Shown: positions 45,617 to 58,682, counted from the first letter of the stretch. The stretch is DNA of 64,000 nt from Notolepis coatsorum (GCA_963971535.1 OZ020589.1:86937796-87001795); one strand, 5' to 3'. Notes: generated by a model not told the origin, from the letters alone. Made by a program: numbers and translations.

Positions 45617-46547
45617 TCAATCAACAGCCCCTCTGCTCAATCGAGAAAACAGCGGAGACCAAAGGTCCCGGAACATCCACCCCCGGCCGCGCTCCTCCAA
45701 GGTCAATCTCTCCAATGGAAGAAGCTGGGATATCTGATCTTGAAACATCTCAAAAGTGGGCGAAGAGTAATTTTTCCAAAACAGGAGAATACATTTCTTG
45801 GCAAAGTATGTTATAACAATCAGCAGTCTATATTTTTTTGGATCCATCTGGATCTCTGGTAATTCATTAAGTAAATAGGCACATGGGGACAAGTCAAATT
45901 CCGTTTCTAATACAGATTTTGTAAATAAATGAATACAATTCCAGAATCGTTTTAGTTTATCACAGTGCCAAAACATGTGTAGAAATGTTCCTTCGTTAGT
46001 TTTACATCTAGGACAGTTTATTGAATTATCTCTAGACATTTTATGCATTTTTATTGGAGTTAAATACAATTTATGGATAAATTTAAAATTTGCTTCTTTG
46101 ATTTTGTTACTTGTAAATGGAAAGTGTATTCTATCACAAATATTTAGCCATGTATTTTCTGCAAATTTCATGGTTAGGTCTGTCTCCCAGATCCTCAACA
46201 AAGGCAAAAAAGATGAGTGACATTCTTTGGAGAAGATGTCATAAAATTCACTAATTTTACCTTTAATTGTGGTCGATGACATTAGTATTTCTTCTATTTC
46301 ATGTAATTCTAGTCTTAGTTTATTTTCTCTTCTCAGTATGTGTATAATGTTTCTCATTTGTAAATATTTAAAGAAATCAGTATTTGGGATGGCATATTCG
46401 GTTCTTAAATCCATAAATGATTTTAACTGCATATTTGTATGAAACAGGTCTTTGAATTGACTTATCCCCAACTGAGCCCATTTAAGTATATTAATTGATC
46501 TTAGATGTTTATCTAGATCAGGATTGTGATAGATAGGAGAGTATATG
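45617..46547 (-). pseudogene. L1 ORF2 C-terminal region
   Basis: The sense part of the inverted L1. It encodes ANFKFIHKLYLTPIK and the Cys/His motif CPRCKTNEGTFLHMFWHC, which L1 ORF2 needs for RNA binding, then a C-terminus ending at about 45617. It continues the protein begun on the + strand at 46573-48650. Confidence 0.85.
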
Positions 46548-46572
46548 GAGGTACAATTGGTGATACCCAGTT

Positions 46573-48650
46573 GGAAATGGAAATTTGATAATTCATTACT
46601 CCAAGATGAAGAATTTAAAGTAAAAACGCGAACATGGATTACAAACTACATAAAGGAAAATAATGACCCCCTCATTGACCCTAACATTATCTGGGAGGCT
46701 GCAAAAGCCACTTTAAGAGGACTAATAATTTCATATGGTTCATTTAAAAAGCGAGTAAAAAGAGCACAAGCACAAGAACTTGAGAGAGAAGTAATAAGAT
46801 GTGAAGCACTTCATAAGACAGCGTCTACAGAGGACAATTGGAGACAACTAATTGTGGCCAGGGCCAAACTAAACCTTAATATTTCAAACGAAATTACAAA
46901 AATGAATTACGTTAGACAAAAGCATTACGAATTTGGCAATAAACCAAGTAAATTACTGGCCCATCAATTAAAGAAAGAACAAACTGAAAGAACTATTAAA
47001 GCAATTAATCTCAATGATAATATAACATATCAACCTAAAGAGATTAATCAAGCTTTCTTTGAATTCTACAATATACTTTACAAATCTCAAAGTTCTCATT
47101 CACAAGAACAACTGGACCAGTACTTACAAAATAAGAAATTGTCAAAATTGTCTGAATTAGACCAGCAATACCTTAACTCATCATTTACAAAAGAAGAGGT
47201 TCTGGCCACAATTAAGGTAATGCCCATAAATAAAAGCCCAGGACCAGATGGTTTTTCTGCTGAATTTTATAAAGAATTTTGGACTGAACTTCATCCCATT
47301 TTTATGGCAATGATGTATAATTTCTGTCACAATAGAATACTCCCTCAATCAATGAACTTAGCACATATCACAGTATTGCACAAAAGTGGCAAAGATCCTT
47401 TAAATTGTTCATCATATAGACCTATTAGTCTTTTAGATCACGATTACAAGATTATAACCAAATTATTAGCAAAAAGACTAGAAGATATTTTGCCTAAATT
47501 GATTAATCCAGACCAATCAGGTTTCATAAAAGGGAGATATTCTGCTGACAATATAAGGAGACTTTTAAATGTAATAAACCATTTGGACACCAGTCGGAGC
47601 CCTTCTCTGCTCCTATCACTGGACGCAGAGAAGGCCTTCGATAGGGTTGAATGGAACTTTCTTTTTTCTATACTTGACAAGCTTAATATGGGACCAAACT
47701 TTATCGCTTGGATTAAAGCAATCTATAAAAATCCTAAAGCAGCTGTCATTACCAATGGAGCTTCCTCTGATTTGTTTACACTAACGAGAGGGACAAGACA
47801 AGGATGCCCACTGTCGAGTTCACTCTTCGCGATGGTGATTGAATTGCTGGCGTCATGTGTACGAGACAATATTCACATTAAAGGACTGAAAATGAATAAG
47901 GAGGAACATAAAATATCCTTATACGCAGATGACATTATTTTATACATAAAAGACCCAGAACAGTCCTTATCACACTTATATAACGAAATAGAACAATTTG
48001 GAAAATACTCTGGATATAAGTTAAACTTTAATAAATCAAATGCTTGTCTCCTGCATATGACCCCAACTGAAACGATGTATAAAACATATCCTTTTAATTG
48101 GTCTCCAGAAGGGTTTAAATATTTGGGAATAAACATTACACCGCAACTAGAGAACTTGTACAGGGAAAACTATTGTCCTCTTATAGAAAAGATAAAAACT
48201 GATTTGTGTAAATGGTCCACGCTCCCATTATCTCTGCTGGGAAGAATAAATGTAATAAGAATGAACGTCCTTCCAAGACTAAATTTCCTTTTTCAAATGT
48301 TACCATGTTACTTATCTACAGAATTTTTCAAATCTATGAATAGACCCATCTCAAAATTTATTTGGTGCAACAAAATGCCTAGGATAAAGTTATTGACACT
48401 TATGAAACCAGAATCCATGGGAGGTCTCGGTCTCCCCAACCTCCAACATTATTTTTGGTCAGCCCAATTAAGAAATGTACTGTCATGGTCGTTGGGAAGA
48501 CGGGACTCACAGTGGTTTCAGTTAGAAGCTAAATTTGTTGACCCGTTACCATTGGACTCTCTCATATTTATAAAACAATTTAAAAAGATAAGAAACATAG
48601 GTAATTGCTTCACTGTCTTTAACACACTATGTGCTTGGAAGGACTGCTAA
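46573..48650 (+). pseudogene. L1 ORF2 reverse transcriptase (inverted part)
   Basis: The open frame runs from within the endonuclease-RT linker. RT motifs are KSPGPDGFSAEFY, SYRPISLLDHDYKI, LSLDAEKAFDRVEW, GTRQGCPLSSSLFA and the catalytic YADDIILY at about 47923. It ends at TAA 48648-48650, just before the overlap with the other half. The long open frame indicates a relatively young insertion. Confidence 0.88.
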
Positions 48651-48691
48651 AAAAAACTGGGTATCACCAATTGTACCTCTTGTGTCGTTTT

Positions 48692-49425
48692 GTGCCATTT
48701 GTGTCTCCAGTTTCTCAGCATATGTCCTCTTAGCAAGTTTAACAGCCTTGCGCAGAGTGTAGACTGAAGCCTTGTACTCTTCCATATTTCCTGACTCTCT
48801 GCCCAGGTTATAAGCCGTGGTGCGAGAGTTCAGGGCTGCTCTAATAGTGCTGTCCACCCAAGGTTTCTGGTTTGGGAAAACCCGCGCCTTTTTTTTGAGG
48901 ACAATACCGTCAGCTACTGTTGTTATGTAACTCACAACGGTATCAGCGTACTCGCTGACGTCAAACATGTCCCAGTCCGTGTCTGTGAACGCATCCCGGA
49001 GCGTGGCCTCTGATTCGTCAGACCACTTTTTTGTCTCACGTGACACGACGGCGTCACGCGATCTTTGTTTGTATGCAGGGATTAAAAAAATGGAGTTGTG
49101 ATCGCTCGCGCTTGCAGCACCCATCAGTGGCGGAGCCGCTACAGCCTTGTAGCCGGCTCTGAACGGGGTGTAACAGTGGTCGAGTGTGTTTCCCCCTCTT
49201 GTGGAGCAGGCGATGTGCTGAAAAAAGGACGGCATCACTTTTTTCAGATTCGCCTGGTTGAAGTCACCAGCCACTATCATCGCGGCTTCCGGATGCTTGA
49301 TCTGTTGTTTGTTGAGGTGGTCGTGTAATTCCACCAGCGCTTTGCCAGTATTTGCCTGTGGGTGGATATATACGACGGACATGAAGGAGGAAGGAAGGAG
49401 GTGGGGTCTGCCTCTACATACGTGC
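48692..49425 (-). pseudogene. Rex1 endonuclease C-terminal half and linker
   Basis: The frame reads VVYIHPQANTGKAL, AAMIVAGDFNQANL, TLDHCYTPFRAGYK and SDHNSIFLIPAYKQ, typical of the Rex1 APE endonuclease. It is truncated at its 5' end (49425) and followed by the linker toward RT (ETQMAQNDTRG at the L1 site). Confidence 0.8.
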
Positions 49426-50845
49426 CGATCTTGCATTCAACCCCAGGCATGATTTACATAGAGATGACTTAGAAACAGTCTGGATTGATATACTGTTACC
49501 AAAATCACAACCTATTCTGGTCGGTTGTTGCTATCGACCCCCGAAATGGTCAAATTTGTTTCATCTTCTCGAGAAGTCCTGTGCAAATGCAGACCGTTTT
49601 CTAGATCAAGAGGTTATTGTCACTGGTGATTTTAACTGTAATGTCCATCCAACTAGTCATTTAAACAATGGTCTACTTGCAGATTTTATGAATTTTCGCT
49701 CAGTTTTTGATTTTACACAATTGATTTATGATTTTACCAGAATTACTAAGACTAGCAGATCTATCATTGACCTGATCTTGTCATCTGACAAAGAAAAAAT
49801 ATGTCAATCTGGGGTGCTACCTTTAGGAATCAGTGACCATTTTGTCACATACTGCACAAGAAAGATCTGTCACAGCCAGATAGGCAAACACAGCACGGTT
49901 AGGATCAGGTCAATGAAAAAGTACAACCTGGAAAATGTCCAACAACTATTGCAGTCTGAAGACTGGTCAGGTTACAGAGTGCGACAAAGCTCAGGAAGCT
50001 TGGATCATTTTTAAAGAAATATTTCGATCGGTTTTAGACAAAGTATGCCCCATCAGGCTTGTCAGAGTCAAACAACGTTCCAAACCCTGGATGGATTCAG
50101 ACATCTTAGAACAAATTCGGTTAAGAGACAAAATTCTGGCAACATTTAGAAAATGCGGCAATAGCGCTCTATTCAATGAGTATCGACACATGCGAAATAG
50201 AGTAACCAGGCTGCCTGGTAAAAAAGGCCAAAACAGAATACTACAAAACAAAATTCCCAAGAAGTGAAAAACTCCCCCAAAGAACTTTGGCAAACTCTAA
50301 AAAATCTGGGGGCTCCCATTAGAAACAATTGTTCAGCTTCTTCAAAGATTGGGTTGGATATTGATAATGAAATTTGCTTTGACAGTGCAAGGGTGGCCCA
50401 AAAATTCAATGATTTTTTCACTACAGTGGCATCAACACTTGTGAAGAAGTTACCCGAACCCACTGGACAGTTTGGTAGTAGTCGTATTTAATTATTATTC
50501 AGATAAGGTTGCACAGGATTCCTTCAAATTACAACCAGTGGACATGGCTCTGGTAGAAAAAACGATCAATACCCTAGGCAAGGACAAAGCTACTGGAATA
50601 GACGGCTTACCAGTGAGGTTTATCAAAGACGGAGCAAACCAGATTAGTGAACATCTAACATATATCATCAACCTATCACTGAAACAGGGTATCGTACCAG
50701 ACGACTTAAAATGTGCCAGAGTGGTTCCACTGCACAAAAAAGAAGATAGGACAAATGAGGGAAACTATCGTCCAGTTTCTATTCTCAGCGTCATCTTCAA
50801 AGTTCTTGAGAAAGTCATATTTAATCAAATATCAGATTTTCTTAA
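49426..50845 (+). pseudogene. CR1-like LINE endonuclease C-terminus, linker and RT start
   Basis: It resumes with ADLAFNPRHDL, then VGCCYRPPKW, VTGDFNCNVH, SRSIIDLILSS and LGISDHFVTYC (endonuclease motifs). The linker is broken by frameshifts near 49960-50010, 50265 and 50490. RT begins with KATGIDGLPVRFIKDGA and GNYRPVSILSVIFKVLEK. It ends at the TTAA element. Roughly 35-40 residues of endonuclease between 43178 and 49426 are missing. Confidence 0.8.
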
Positions 50846-51826
50846 AGGGGCTATGTACTGCTATTCCTAGCACTATTTGGGCAACTTTACACAATTCCTG
50901 TTAGTCTATTGAAGACATTTGTAAGGTTTTTTTTCAAAAAAATGCATTGTTTTATATTTCTAATCAAGTACTCAAAACCATAATTTTTCAGCCTCAATAA
51001 ATCAGGCTGTTATGGCCTGGCTCCGCCCATAAGCACTTTGAGTGACAGTCAGTCCACACTGGTAGAGGGAGGGAGGGAGGGGGGGGGGAAGAGAGAGAGA
51101 GAGAGAGAGAGAGAAAAAAAAGGCCGTTAATGACAAGGCCCCCTCTCTCCCTCCCTCCCTCTCTCTTCCTTTCTCTCCCTCTCGGCTCTCTGTGACGCGC
51201 GGCCGGCAGGTACCCCCCCCCCCCCCCCCAAGTGCCCCCTCTCTCTCCATCTCTCTCCCTCTCTCTTCCTTTCTCTCCCTCTCGGTGATGAGTCCGCGCG
51301 CGGCAGAGAGAGAGAGAGAGAGAGGGAGGGGGTGGGAGCGAGAGAGAAAGAGAGAGAGAGAGAGAAAAAAAAAAAGGCTGTTAGTGACAAGGCCCCCTCT
51401 CTCCATCCCTCCCTCTCTCTTCCTTTCTCTCCCTCTCGGCTCTCGGTGACGCGCGGCCGGCAGGTACCCCCCCCAAGTGCCCCCTCTCTCTCCCTCTCTC
51501 TTCCTTTCTCTCCCTCCAGAGCGCACGGGCCCCACTCCGCCTCGCAGCTGAGGAAGTGGCTTCCTCCACTCGCTGTCTAGTCTAGGTAGAATGGGGGCGG
51601 GCATTAGCTCCAACCACAGAGCCAATCGCATCACCCAGCGGCCGTATGACGTATATCGGCCGTTCAAATCAAAATGGCCTGATTTACTGGAGGAGGAAAG
51701 GGGCTGAGCTGAAACAGAGCAATCCGCCAATATGGTATTTAGACACTAAAACACATTGATACAAACTCCTATTACTATAATACAATGCTAGAGACTGAAA
51801 AATGACATTTATAGTACATAGCCCCT
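50846..51826. mobile_element. TTAA-flanked element with GA/CT-rich repeated interior
   Basis: TTAA at 50842-50845 and 51827-51830 flank perfect inverted ends AGGGGCTATGTACT. The 981-bp interior has (GA)n/(CT)n tracts and three related blocks with CTCTTCCTTTCTCTCCCTCT, a C-run and GCGCGGCCGGCAGGTACC (about 51110-51265, 51240-51300, 51370-51520). TTAA targets suggest a piggyBac-type transposase in trans. Open frames inside are low complexity. Confidence 0.75.
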
Positions 51827-51830
51827 TTAA

Positions 51831-53029
51831 AACAGACAGATCTCCTTTATCAATTCCAGTCTGGCTTTCGCCCTGGGTATTCTACGGATGCTTGCCTGAT
51901 TGATCTCACTGACCATATTCGAACCCAGATGGACTGTGGCAAACGAACTGGCATGGTTCTGATTGACCTGCAGAAAGCGTTTGATACTGTTGACCATCAG
52001 ATCCTGCTTGAGAAGCTCAAAGCCTGTGGGATGGACGATGGGTCGGTGAGATGGTTCAGGTCGTACTTGACTGGGAGGACCCAGGTTGTGAACATAAATG
52101 GTGTCGCATCTTCATATAATGAAATAACATGTGGGGTGCCGCAAGGCAGCATCCTTGCTCCATTGCTCTTCTCACTATATGTTAATGACAAGGTGTCAGC
52201 AGTATCCTGCAGACTCCTACTGTATGCTGACGACGACACAGCAGAAATTCAAGCCGGTCTCAGTAGGGAGCTGGAAAGCCTTCACAAATGGTTAGTTGAC
52301 AACAGATTATCGATTCACCTTGGAAAAACTGAGTCAATTCTATTCAGCTCAAAACATAAATTAAAGGAATGTTCCCGACTTGAGATCAGCTGTAATGGCT
52401 TCAGTGTCGAGTCTAGAGACTGTGTTAAATACCTAGGTGCAGACCTCGACCAAACACTCTCAGGGAAAACAATGTCCCTGAAGGTGATCAAAAAAGTTAA
52501 CACAAGGGTGAAATTTTTGCACAGAAAAAAGAGGTTCTTATCACTGGAAACTATGAAATTGCTTGCCAACTGCATGATCCTCAGCCAATATGATTATGCA
52601 TGTACGTACTGGTATAGTGGTGTTACAGTGGAAAGTGTAAACAGGCTACAAACCAGCCAAAATAAGACCATACGATTGGTCCTAAATCTGCCACCTCGAA
52701 CTCATATTGAGCCATGTCACTTCAATGAGGTGGGATGGCTCCCTGTGGAGCAGAGGGTCTCCTTTCTGAAACTGGGACATATGTATAAAATGTTAAATGG
52801 ATCTGCCCCCAGATATTTATGCTCTCGCATTGTCCTGCGTGGCCAGGTCCATGGACGACAGTTACGGTCTGGACAACTCTCAGTTTATGAGCCTAGAAAG
52901 GGTTCCTATTCACAGAATGGCTTTCTGTCTACAGCCTGCCGGCTGTGGAACTCTCTGCCCAGGGCCATCCAAAACTCCCCCACTATTGCTATCTTCAAGA
53001 GGGGTGTGAAGCGACATCTGCAACAATAG
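51831..53029 (+). pseudogene. CR1-like LINE reverse transcriptase, C-terminal two thirds
   Basis: It contains QFQSGFRPGYSTDACL, LIDLQKAFDTVDHQILL, GVPQGSILAPLLFSLYVND, YADDDTAEIQ (about 52218; shortened after YADD), GKTESILFSS and the C-terminal VGWLPVEQRVSFLKL and LWNSLPRAI. The open frame 51929-53029 is intact to its stop. The 3' UTR (53030-53275) is also found alone at 37495-37790. Confidence 0.88.
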
Positions 53030-53924
53030 GTTGCAGTGGGTGCTTGGCCACCACTCTTGAAGAATAGGAACATGACATGCTGTAATGTTGTCTATTTTAT
53101 CTACTTGTTGTATCTATCTTATCTTCTTAACTCTTTCTTTGTGATTTATTGTATTCTTCTTGAGACCATGTTGGAAACAAGTCGACAGACTTTCACATGT
53201 TATCCTTGTACCCCTTGTTTTTATACTTTTGTATAAATTGTATGTACTAAATAAAAATAAAATCAATAAAATCAACAAAACTAGTCTGGTGGTTTACAAC
53301 TGCACCCAGACTGAAATACCATCTGAATATGACAAGGAAAGAAAACAAACAAACAAACAGCCCTTTAGGGAGGTGAAGATGTTACGGACAGAAGAAAACA
53401 AAGGAAACACAAGACTCTAATAAGGGTCATACTAACGGCCGTGAGGCAGGGAGACCAGGGCAAAGACGCTGTCGCAGTCTGCGGAGCGAGGGAGGAAGAC
53501 ACCGGGGGGGGGGGGGGGGGTGACGGACAGAGAGAGGGAGAGAGAGGATAAGCAGAGAAAGGCTCTGAGTTGAGGACTGGTAAGGCTCAGGGACATTCTT
53601 TTTCCCTTTCTGTGGATCCTTCAAAGGTGCAAGGGGTGCAGCAACAAATAGTATATGCAAATATTATTCTAAATGTTAAAAGCTACCTGCTTGGCCTAGG
53701 AGTAAAAGCAGTGTCATTATTGTGCCCTCTGAGGTAATCTGCTACTACGTGTGTAAAAACAACAATTTGTAAATATTATTTGACCCCTTTGTGATTAATA
53801 AAGGCTCATTAAACAGACATTCCCTATTCAGTTAAATGGTCCAAAAGATGCTACTGTGGAAAGGGGTTGATCTGATTGTACTATGGAGTCTAAGGCTTGT
53901 CTGGGACTTCAAAGCAGCAGTCGA

Positions 53925-54385
53925 CCGATATGGGTTTTTCAATGGCCGATACCGATATTTAGAGAGCGGTGCAGCCGATAACATGATTTTTTTTGCATCT
54001 GATAAAATACAACAATTTCATAATAACAAATGAGAATTCTCAACTTAAGTTCAGTAATGTTACCTATACGCTAGCTAGCTTAAGTTCAGTAATGTTACCT
54101 ATTAGCTAGCTAGCTTAGCGGGTTGATGACAGCTGGGTCTTCACTTGCTAACATTAGCCTAAATAAACATATAGTTTGCTAGAATTTAGCCTGACAACAT
54201 ATTGCTAACCTTTGGTATTTTGGTATATTGTATTTTTCAATATCTGTGAACTTTGGAGCCCTATATAGCCCCTTTCCAGGTAAACATGAAGCGACTGGTA
54301 TCAATGGATTCCTTGCGATACCCTAATTTTCACTCTAGCATTCAAATTTTAATTGGATATCATCCGATACATCAGTCGACCACTA
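53925..54385. mobile_element. probable hAT-like MITE with TCGACCGATA ends
   Basis: Ends CAGTCGACCGATATGGG and (inverted) TAGTGGTCGACTGATGTATC are partial inverted repeats of a type common in fish. Any 8-bp duplication is degenerate. It contains a 36-bp tandem duplication (about 54046-54115). 53276-53924 and 54386-54809 hold nothing recognised except a G18 run (53505) and (ATCAT)n at about 54553-54572. Confidence 0.5.
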
Positions 54386-54809
54386 ACTCGAAGATGGTCC
54401 CTTGAGTGACTAAGCCCAAGCAAGCAGGTGTTAAGGGACTCATCTGTTACTATGCAGGCGAAACTGATACTTTCAAATTTTTTCCTCAGTGACATAATGC
54501 GCCCCGGGCCGATGTAACTATTGGTTGAGGGGCGCAATATAAATAATTGTATCATATCATATCATATCATAAGGCTTGATGTTCGATTCACATCCATTTG
54601 TGCTCCACTGTTTATCACGTCTCATGCGTTGTGGCTGTGTGTTACTGGACAATGCAAGTTACAGGAAGATTAGGAATGGGTTAGTAAATGTTAGTCTGAC
54701 AGTTGTCCCTGGAGCACAAGAGAAAGAAGAGAAAAAAGGTTATATAAATAAATGTATACCGCAAGCAATAAATAGCATGTTTTTTGCCCAAAACCGCATG
54801 GGATTAGAA

Positions 54810-54966
54810 TAAAGTGGGCATGTCTATAATGGGGAGACGTGTGGGTACCCATAGAACCCATCGTCATTCAGATATCTTGAGGTCAGAGGTCATGGGACCC
54901 AGCCATGCCAGTTCTTCCCTTTGGAGCATTAGCTTCATAGCTTGCCTTCCTGACAAGCTAGCTTTA
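54810..54966. repeat. fragment of a dispersed fish repeat
   Basis: GTGGGCATGTCTATAATGGG, TACCCATAGAACCCAT and TTGAGGTCAGAGGTCA occur in a repeat I recall as common in teleosts. Family unassigned. Confidence 0.4.
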
Positions 54967-55073
54967 AAACCAAGCCCACTACAGCCTCCGTAAGGCAGTA
55001 GTGTCGCCCGGAGGCGCGGGCCTTACTGAAATGAAAGGGGCTGCTGGGGCGCGAGTCTCTCGGGAGGACTTAC

Positions 55074-55347
55074 TGGAATGAAAGGGGCTGCTGGGGCCCT
55101 GGGGCGAGTCGAAGACACTGCCGATGTCCGTGGAGCTTGAGGCGGCTGAGGCGGGCGGGGGGGTGAGCGGGGTGCGCGGGGAGTTGGGCGCCGAGGTGGC
55201 TCCGCCCTCCGTCTCGCTGTCGGGGATGCGGCTGTAGCTGATCTTGCGCGGCTCGTTCTGCAGCGGCGTCGGGTGGCGCATGGTGCCGGGCCGCACCGAA
55301 GACGGGCGCACCCCTGGCGACTTCAGAGGGTAGCTGTACTTCTTGAC
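55074..55347 (-). CDS. sos1: sos1 exon: start of proline/serine-rich tail
   Basis: 274 nt. Acceptor CAG at 55350-55348; donor CATTCCA^GTAAGTCC at 55074. It encodes [41 protein letters not shown], then [13 protein letters not shown] and SSPFHS, closely matching SOS1. It starts in phase 0 and leaves one base for the exon at 28937. 28 bp around the donor are duplicated 47 bp downstream (55023-55050 against 55070-55097), giving a second GT donor (exon end 55027). Confidence 0.93.
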
Positions 55348-55777
55348 CTGCACCCCCCAAGAGAGAGAGGAATGTTTTTTTTTATAGGATAACCGTTTTC
55401 AGCCATCATACCGATCGATTTCAATAAAAAAAACTGTCTATGGAACACACTCGGTTCTGGCGAACAAATGTCACAATTGATAAGACGGACATTCTTTTAT
55501 TCACCATGGTGGTCATAGCTCCTGTAGTGATTATAGCAGTCGTTTTGTGCCCAAATGATTTGATCAATTTGGATGAAATGACGCAGCCCCAGTCCTGCTG
55601 TGCTCAGCAGTCAATCAAGCAGCGAGGCAGAGCAGAAATGGAGAATGCAGCGGGAGCAAGGTGCCTGAATATGAATGAATTAATATCCATTTTGAATTTA
55701 ATCACATTATTAAAGTTTAATCAGTTAACATTTTGCCATTTTGTTTGATCAATAGTTCAATATTCCAAAAAAATAAA

Positions 55778-55825
55778 TCGAGGACCCCCTCGAAAACGAG
55801 GTAGCATATCTTATCCTTCTAATAA

Positions 55826-55830
<5 letters not shown>
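55778..55830 (+). mobile_element. short LINE 3' tail
   Basis: AGGACCCCCTCGAAAACGAGG then AATAAATTTCAT, related to the inverted insertion at 63203-63272. An (AT)n tract follows at about 55832-55862. Confidence 0.4.
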
Positions 55831-55866
<36 letters not shown>

Positions 55867-56023
55867 TACACACACACAAACAATACATAGCTTGGTTTGG
55901 CTCCGAAAAATAAAAATTTGAGGGGGAAAAAACAAGATACCTAGGAAAGAGTAGTTTCAAATGTTTGATTCTGTATTGAGATGGTAACACCCAGAGTATT
56001 GGCTGATACTTCTGAATGTAGGA

Positions 56024-56218
56024 CCCATAATGAGAACAGGCGGTGAAAAGGTAAGACCCAGAATCAGAACAGGTGGTGAAAAGGTAGGACCCAGAATCAG
56101 AACAGGCGGTGAAAAGGTAGGACCCAGAATCAGAACAGGCAGTGAAAAGGTAGGACCCAGAATCAGAACAGGCAGTGAAAAGGTAGGACCCAGAATCAGA
56201 ACAGGCAGTGAAAAGGTA
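56024..56218. repeat. 33-bp minisatellite, six units, next to sos1 exon
   Basis: The unit is AGGACCCAGAATCAGAACAG + GCGGTGAAAAGGT. The array ends about 50 bp from the donor of the exon at 56270-56386. Confidence 0.9.
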
Positions 56219-56269
56219 GCTACGTGTTGCCCCAAGCGAGAAGAGGGAACAGAAAAATTACAAACTTAC

Positions 56270-56386
56270 AAATCGAGGTAACGAACGAACATTACGGGGC
56301 TCGATCTCCAAAGACTTGTTGAACAGGTAGTCTGCAAACTCCTTCTCAGCCTTGTCTTCCATTGGATTCAGGGCCTCAAAGAACTT
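56270..56386 (-). CDS. sos1: sos1 exon: end of RasGEF region
   Basis: 117 nt, phase 0 at both ends. Acceptor CAG at 56389-56387; donor TTT^GTAAGT at 56269. It encodes [28 protein letters not shown] and LPRF, the conserved C-terminal end of the SOS1 Cdc25 exchange region. The EPRN...LPRF pattern is diagnostic of SOS. Confidence 0.94.
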
Positions 56387-56795
56387 CTGTTAGCGAAGAG
56401 AGAAATCAACGTTTATTAGGCTACTATTAAGAGACTTGAGGTCAAATATTGAGTATTCTTGTTCTTTTATTAAAGCTAAAGGTGTGGGTAAGTAAGTGAA
56501 TGCATTTGTGGCTTGCTCTATGGTTGTGTCACATTGACACCAGAACTTTCTACACTGTTGTAAAGAGGAGTGCCAGCTTTTGAAAAATACTTTTTTCTCT
56601 ACTGTATATAAGTATAAGTTGTCATTTCTCTACTGCTAATGGGGCTACGTCCCATTGAATAGCAAGCACCACCAAAGCCTGTTTTTAAGATAAATCCACA
56701 TTTTTGACACAGGTTAATACACTGGAAAAAGGTAAATGTAAAATATTACCAACTATATTTCTATTCAGAATTATATCAATACAAATGACAGATTA

Positions 56796-57131
<336 letters not shown>

Positions 57132-57171
57132 TCACAAACAATGGATTGCAGGGTGCTAATAGCACCCTTAA

Positions 57172-58054
57172 CTCATTCCGGGCCAACAGCGCCCTCTGCT
57201 GATGGCCCTTCCGTGCCAACGCTATAACCAATGGAGAATAGGACTTATTTGCAAGTACTTAAACATATCAAATATAATAGCAATAGATCTAAATAACAGT
57301 GATCGTCAATGAGTTGCTTCCAGTCAACATGACAAAACAGATAATTTTTTCATACATACATTTCCATTTTATACCGTGATGAATATCAATATTTCTAGAG
57401 CGTTCTGTCTCATCTCAATAAACTCCAGCAAATCGAGCTTAAATGTATTTCCTTAGAAATCGTGCCATTTGTCACTTGATTTATGAATCGTTTTCAAATA
57501 AACGCTAGATTATCGATATTATATGTGTCCTTATGCACGAAGAGAAGCAGGGTCTGAAAAATCGCTTCTCCGTACTTTGGTCGGAGTGAACCTCACACAC
57601 ACACACGCTCCGATGGCGGTGATAGGAACATCTGATTACCCCAAGATTCGTAACATAAAGGCCTTACCTCACATCTGATGTCATGCAAAAAGATTAATCC
57701 AATTCCTGATCGCCATTCCAAATATTGATCGCGTTTATTGATCCAACGTTATATCCAAAAACACATAATCCACAATGCTCCCAGTCTATTGAGTCAATGC
57801 AATAGTATCCAGCTGCATGCCCGAGAAGTAAAACCTGGACCGGACTTATTTTTTTGATGCACAGTCCCAACCAATCCAATCCAATGATGTGCAATACCAT
57901 CCGGGAGACGATAGGCGGCGGTATTTGCCCTTTGCGAGCTCAGACCCATTCCCAATGATAACGTCAGGCTGGATGGATGAAAAATGAATGGATATCGCTA
58001 ATAAAAGAAATAACGATTAAAACCCGACTATACTCGTGGTTGGCAATGCATGGG
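57172..58054 (-). mobile_element. piggyBac-like non-autonomous element, copy 3
   Basis: TTAA at 57168-57171 and 58055-58058. The ends CTCATTCCGGGCC and (inverted) CCCATGCATTGCC are more diverged than in the other copies, but the interior is clearly homologous to 590-1505 (CAATTCCTGATCGCCATTCC, ATGAATCGTTTTCAAATAAA). The minus strand contains IWNGDQELD, the same transposase-like stretch. Confidence 0.78.
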
Positions 58055-58546
58055 TTAACCGCGCGCCCCGTCTTTACGCACTATTCACTAAAGATATTGC
58101 GGGGATGAGATACTAGCGCAAACACGCCCATAGGTGTGCAATTTGCTCCTGATTTGCTCCAGTGCAGTTGGCTCGCGGAGCAGTTTGCACCTGCCAGCGC
58201 TGTTGGCAGATATCAGGAAGGAGAAGAAATAAACCCGAATGAGGCATAGACATAACAGTATTTTTCACCATTTGTATTTAGTTTATTTCGTATTGTATTT
58301 AGTTTATTTCATAATGTATAGAGCTTGCTTAATTTGTATGTTCATGACACCATTGCATCCTTTGTTTTTGTCACTATCTTTTGTCTTTGCATTTGTTTGT
58401 CATCCCCAAATAAATGATTTTGAGCAGACCTCGCCGTGGTGCTGAATCTTTAGACCGAAGTTAGGCACTGTGCCAGTGAAAATATTGTCTCATTTAGGAA
58501 TATTTTTTTAGTGAGAAAGTTGTATTTAATGTTTAGTTAAGATAAT

Positions 58547-58682
58547 AGAACCCGCATTCTCATATACTCCAGAATAAATGTTTCATTGGCCGTGTTTTCC
58601 AGCGTCTACTCCTCATGGACCTGATGAAACGTTATAAATTAATTTAATAGTTTATTCTGGAACATATGAGTGTGCGGGTTCT
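58547..58682. repeat. 136-bp palindromic MITE-like element
   Basis: 32-bp arms (58547-58578 and 58651-58682) begin AGAACCCGCA and end CCAGAATAAA, with 4 mismatches. Confidence 0.7.

Noticed and set aside
51002-51730. 242-codon minus-strand frame in the TTAA element
   Set aside because: Arg/Glu/Ser/Leu low-complexity product of GA/CT tracts.
53427-53660. Proline-rich minus-strand frame as an extra sos1 exon
   Set aside because: The prolines come from a G-run on the + strand; there is no similarity to SOS1, and exons 55074-55347 and 28816-28937 already join in frame.
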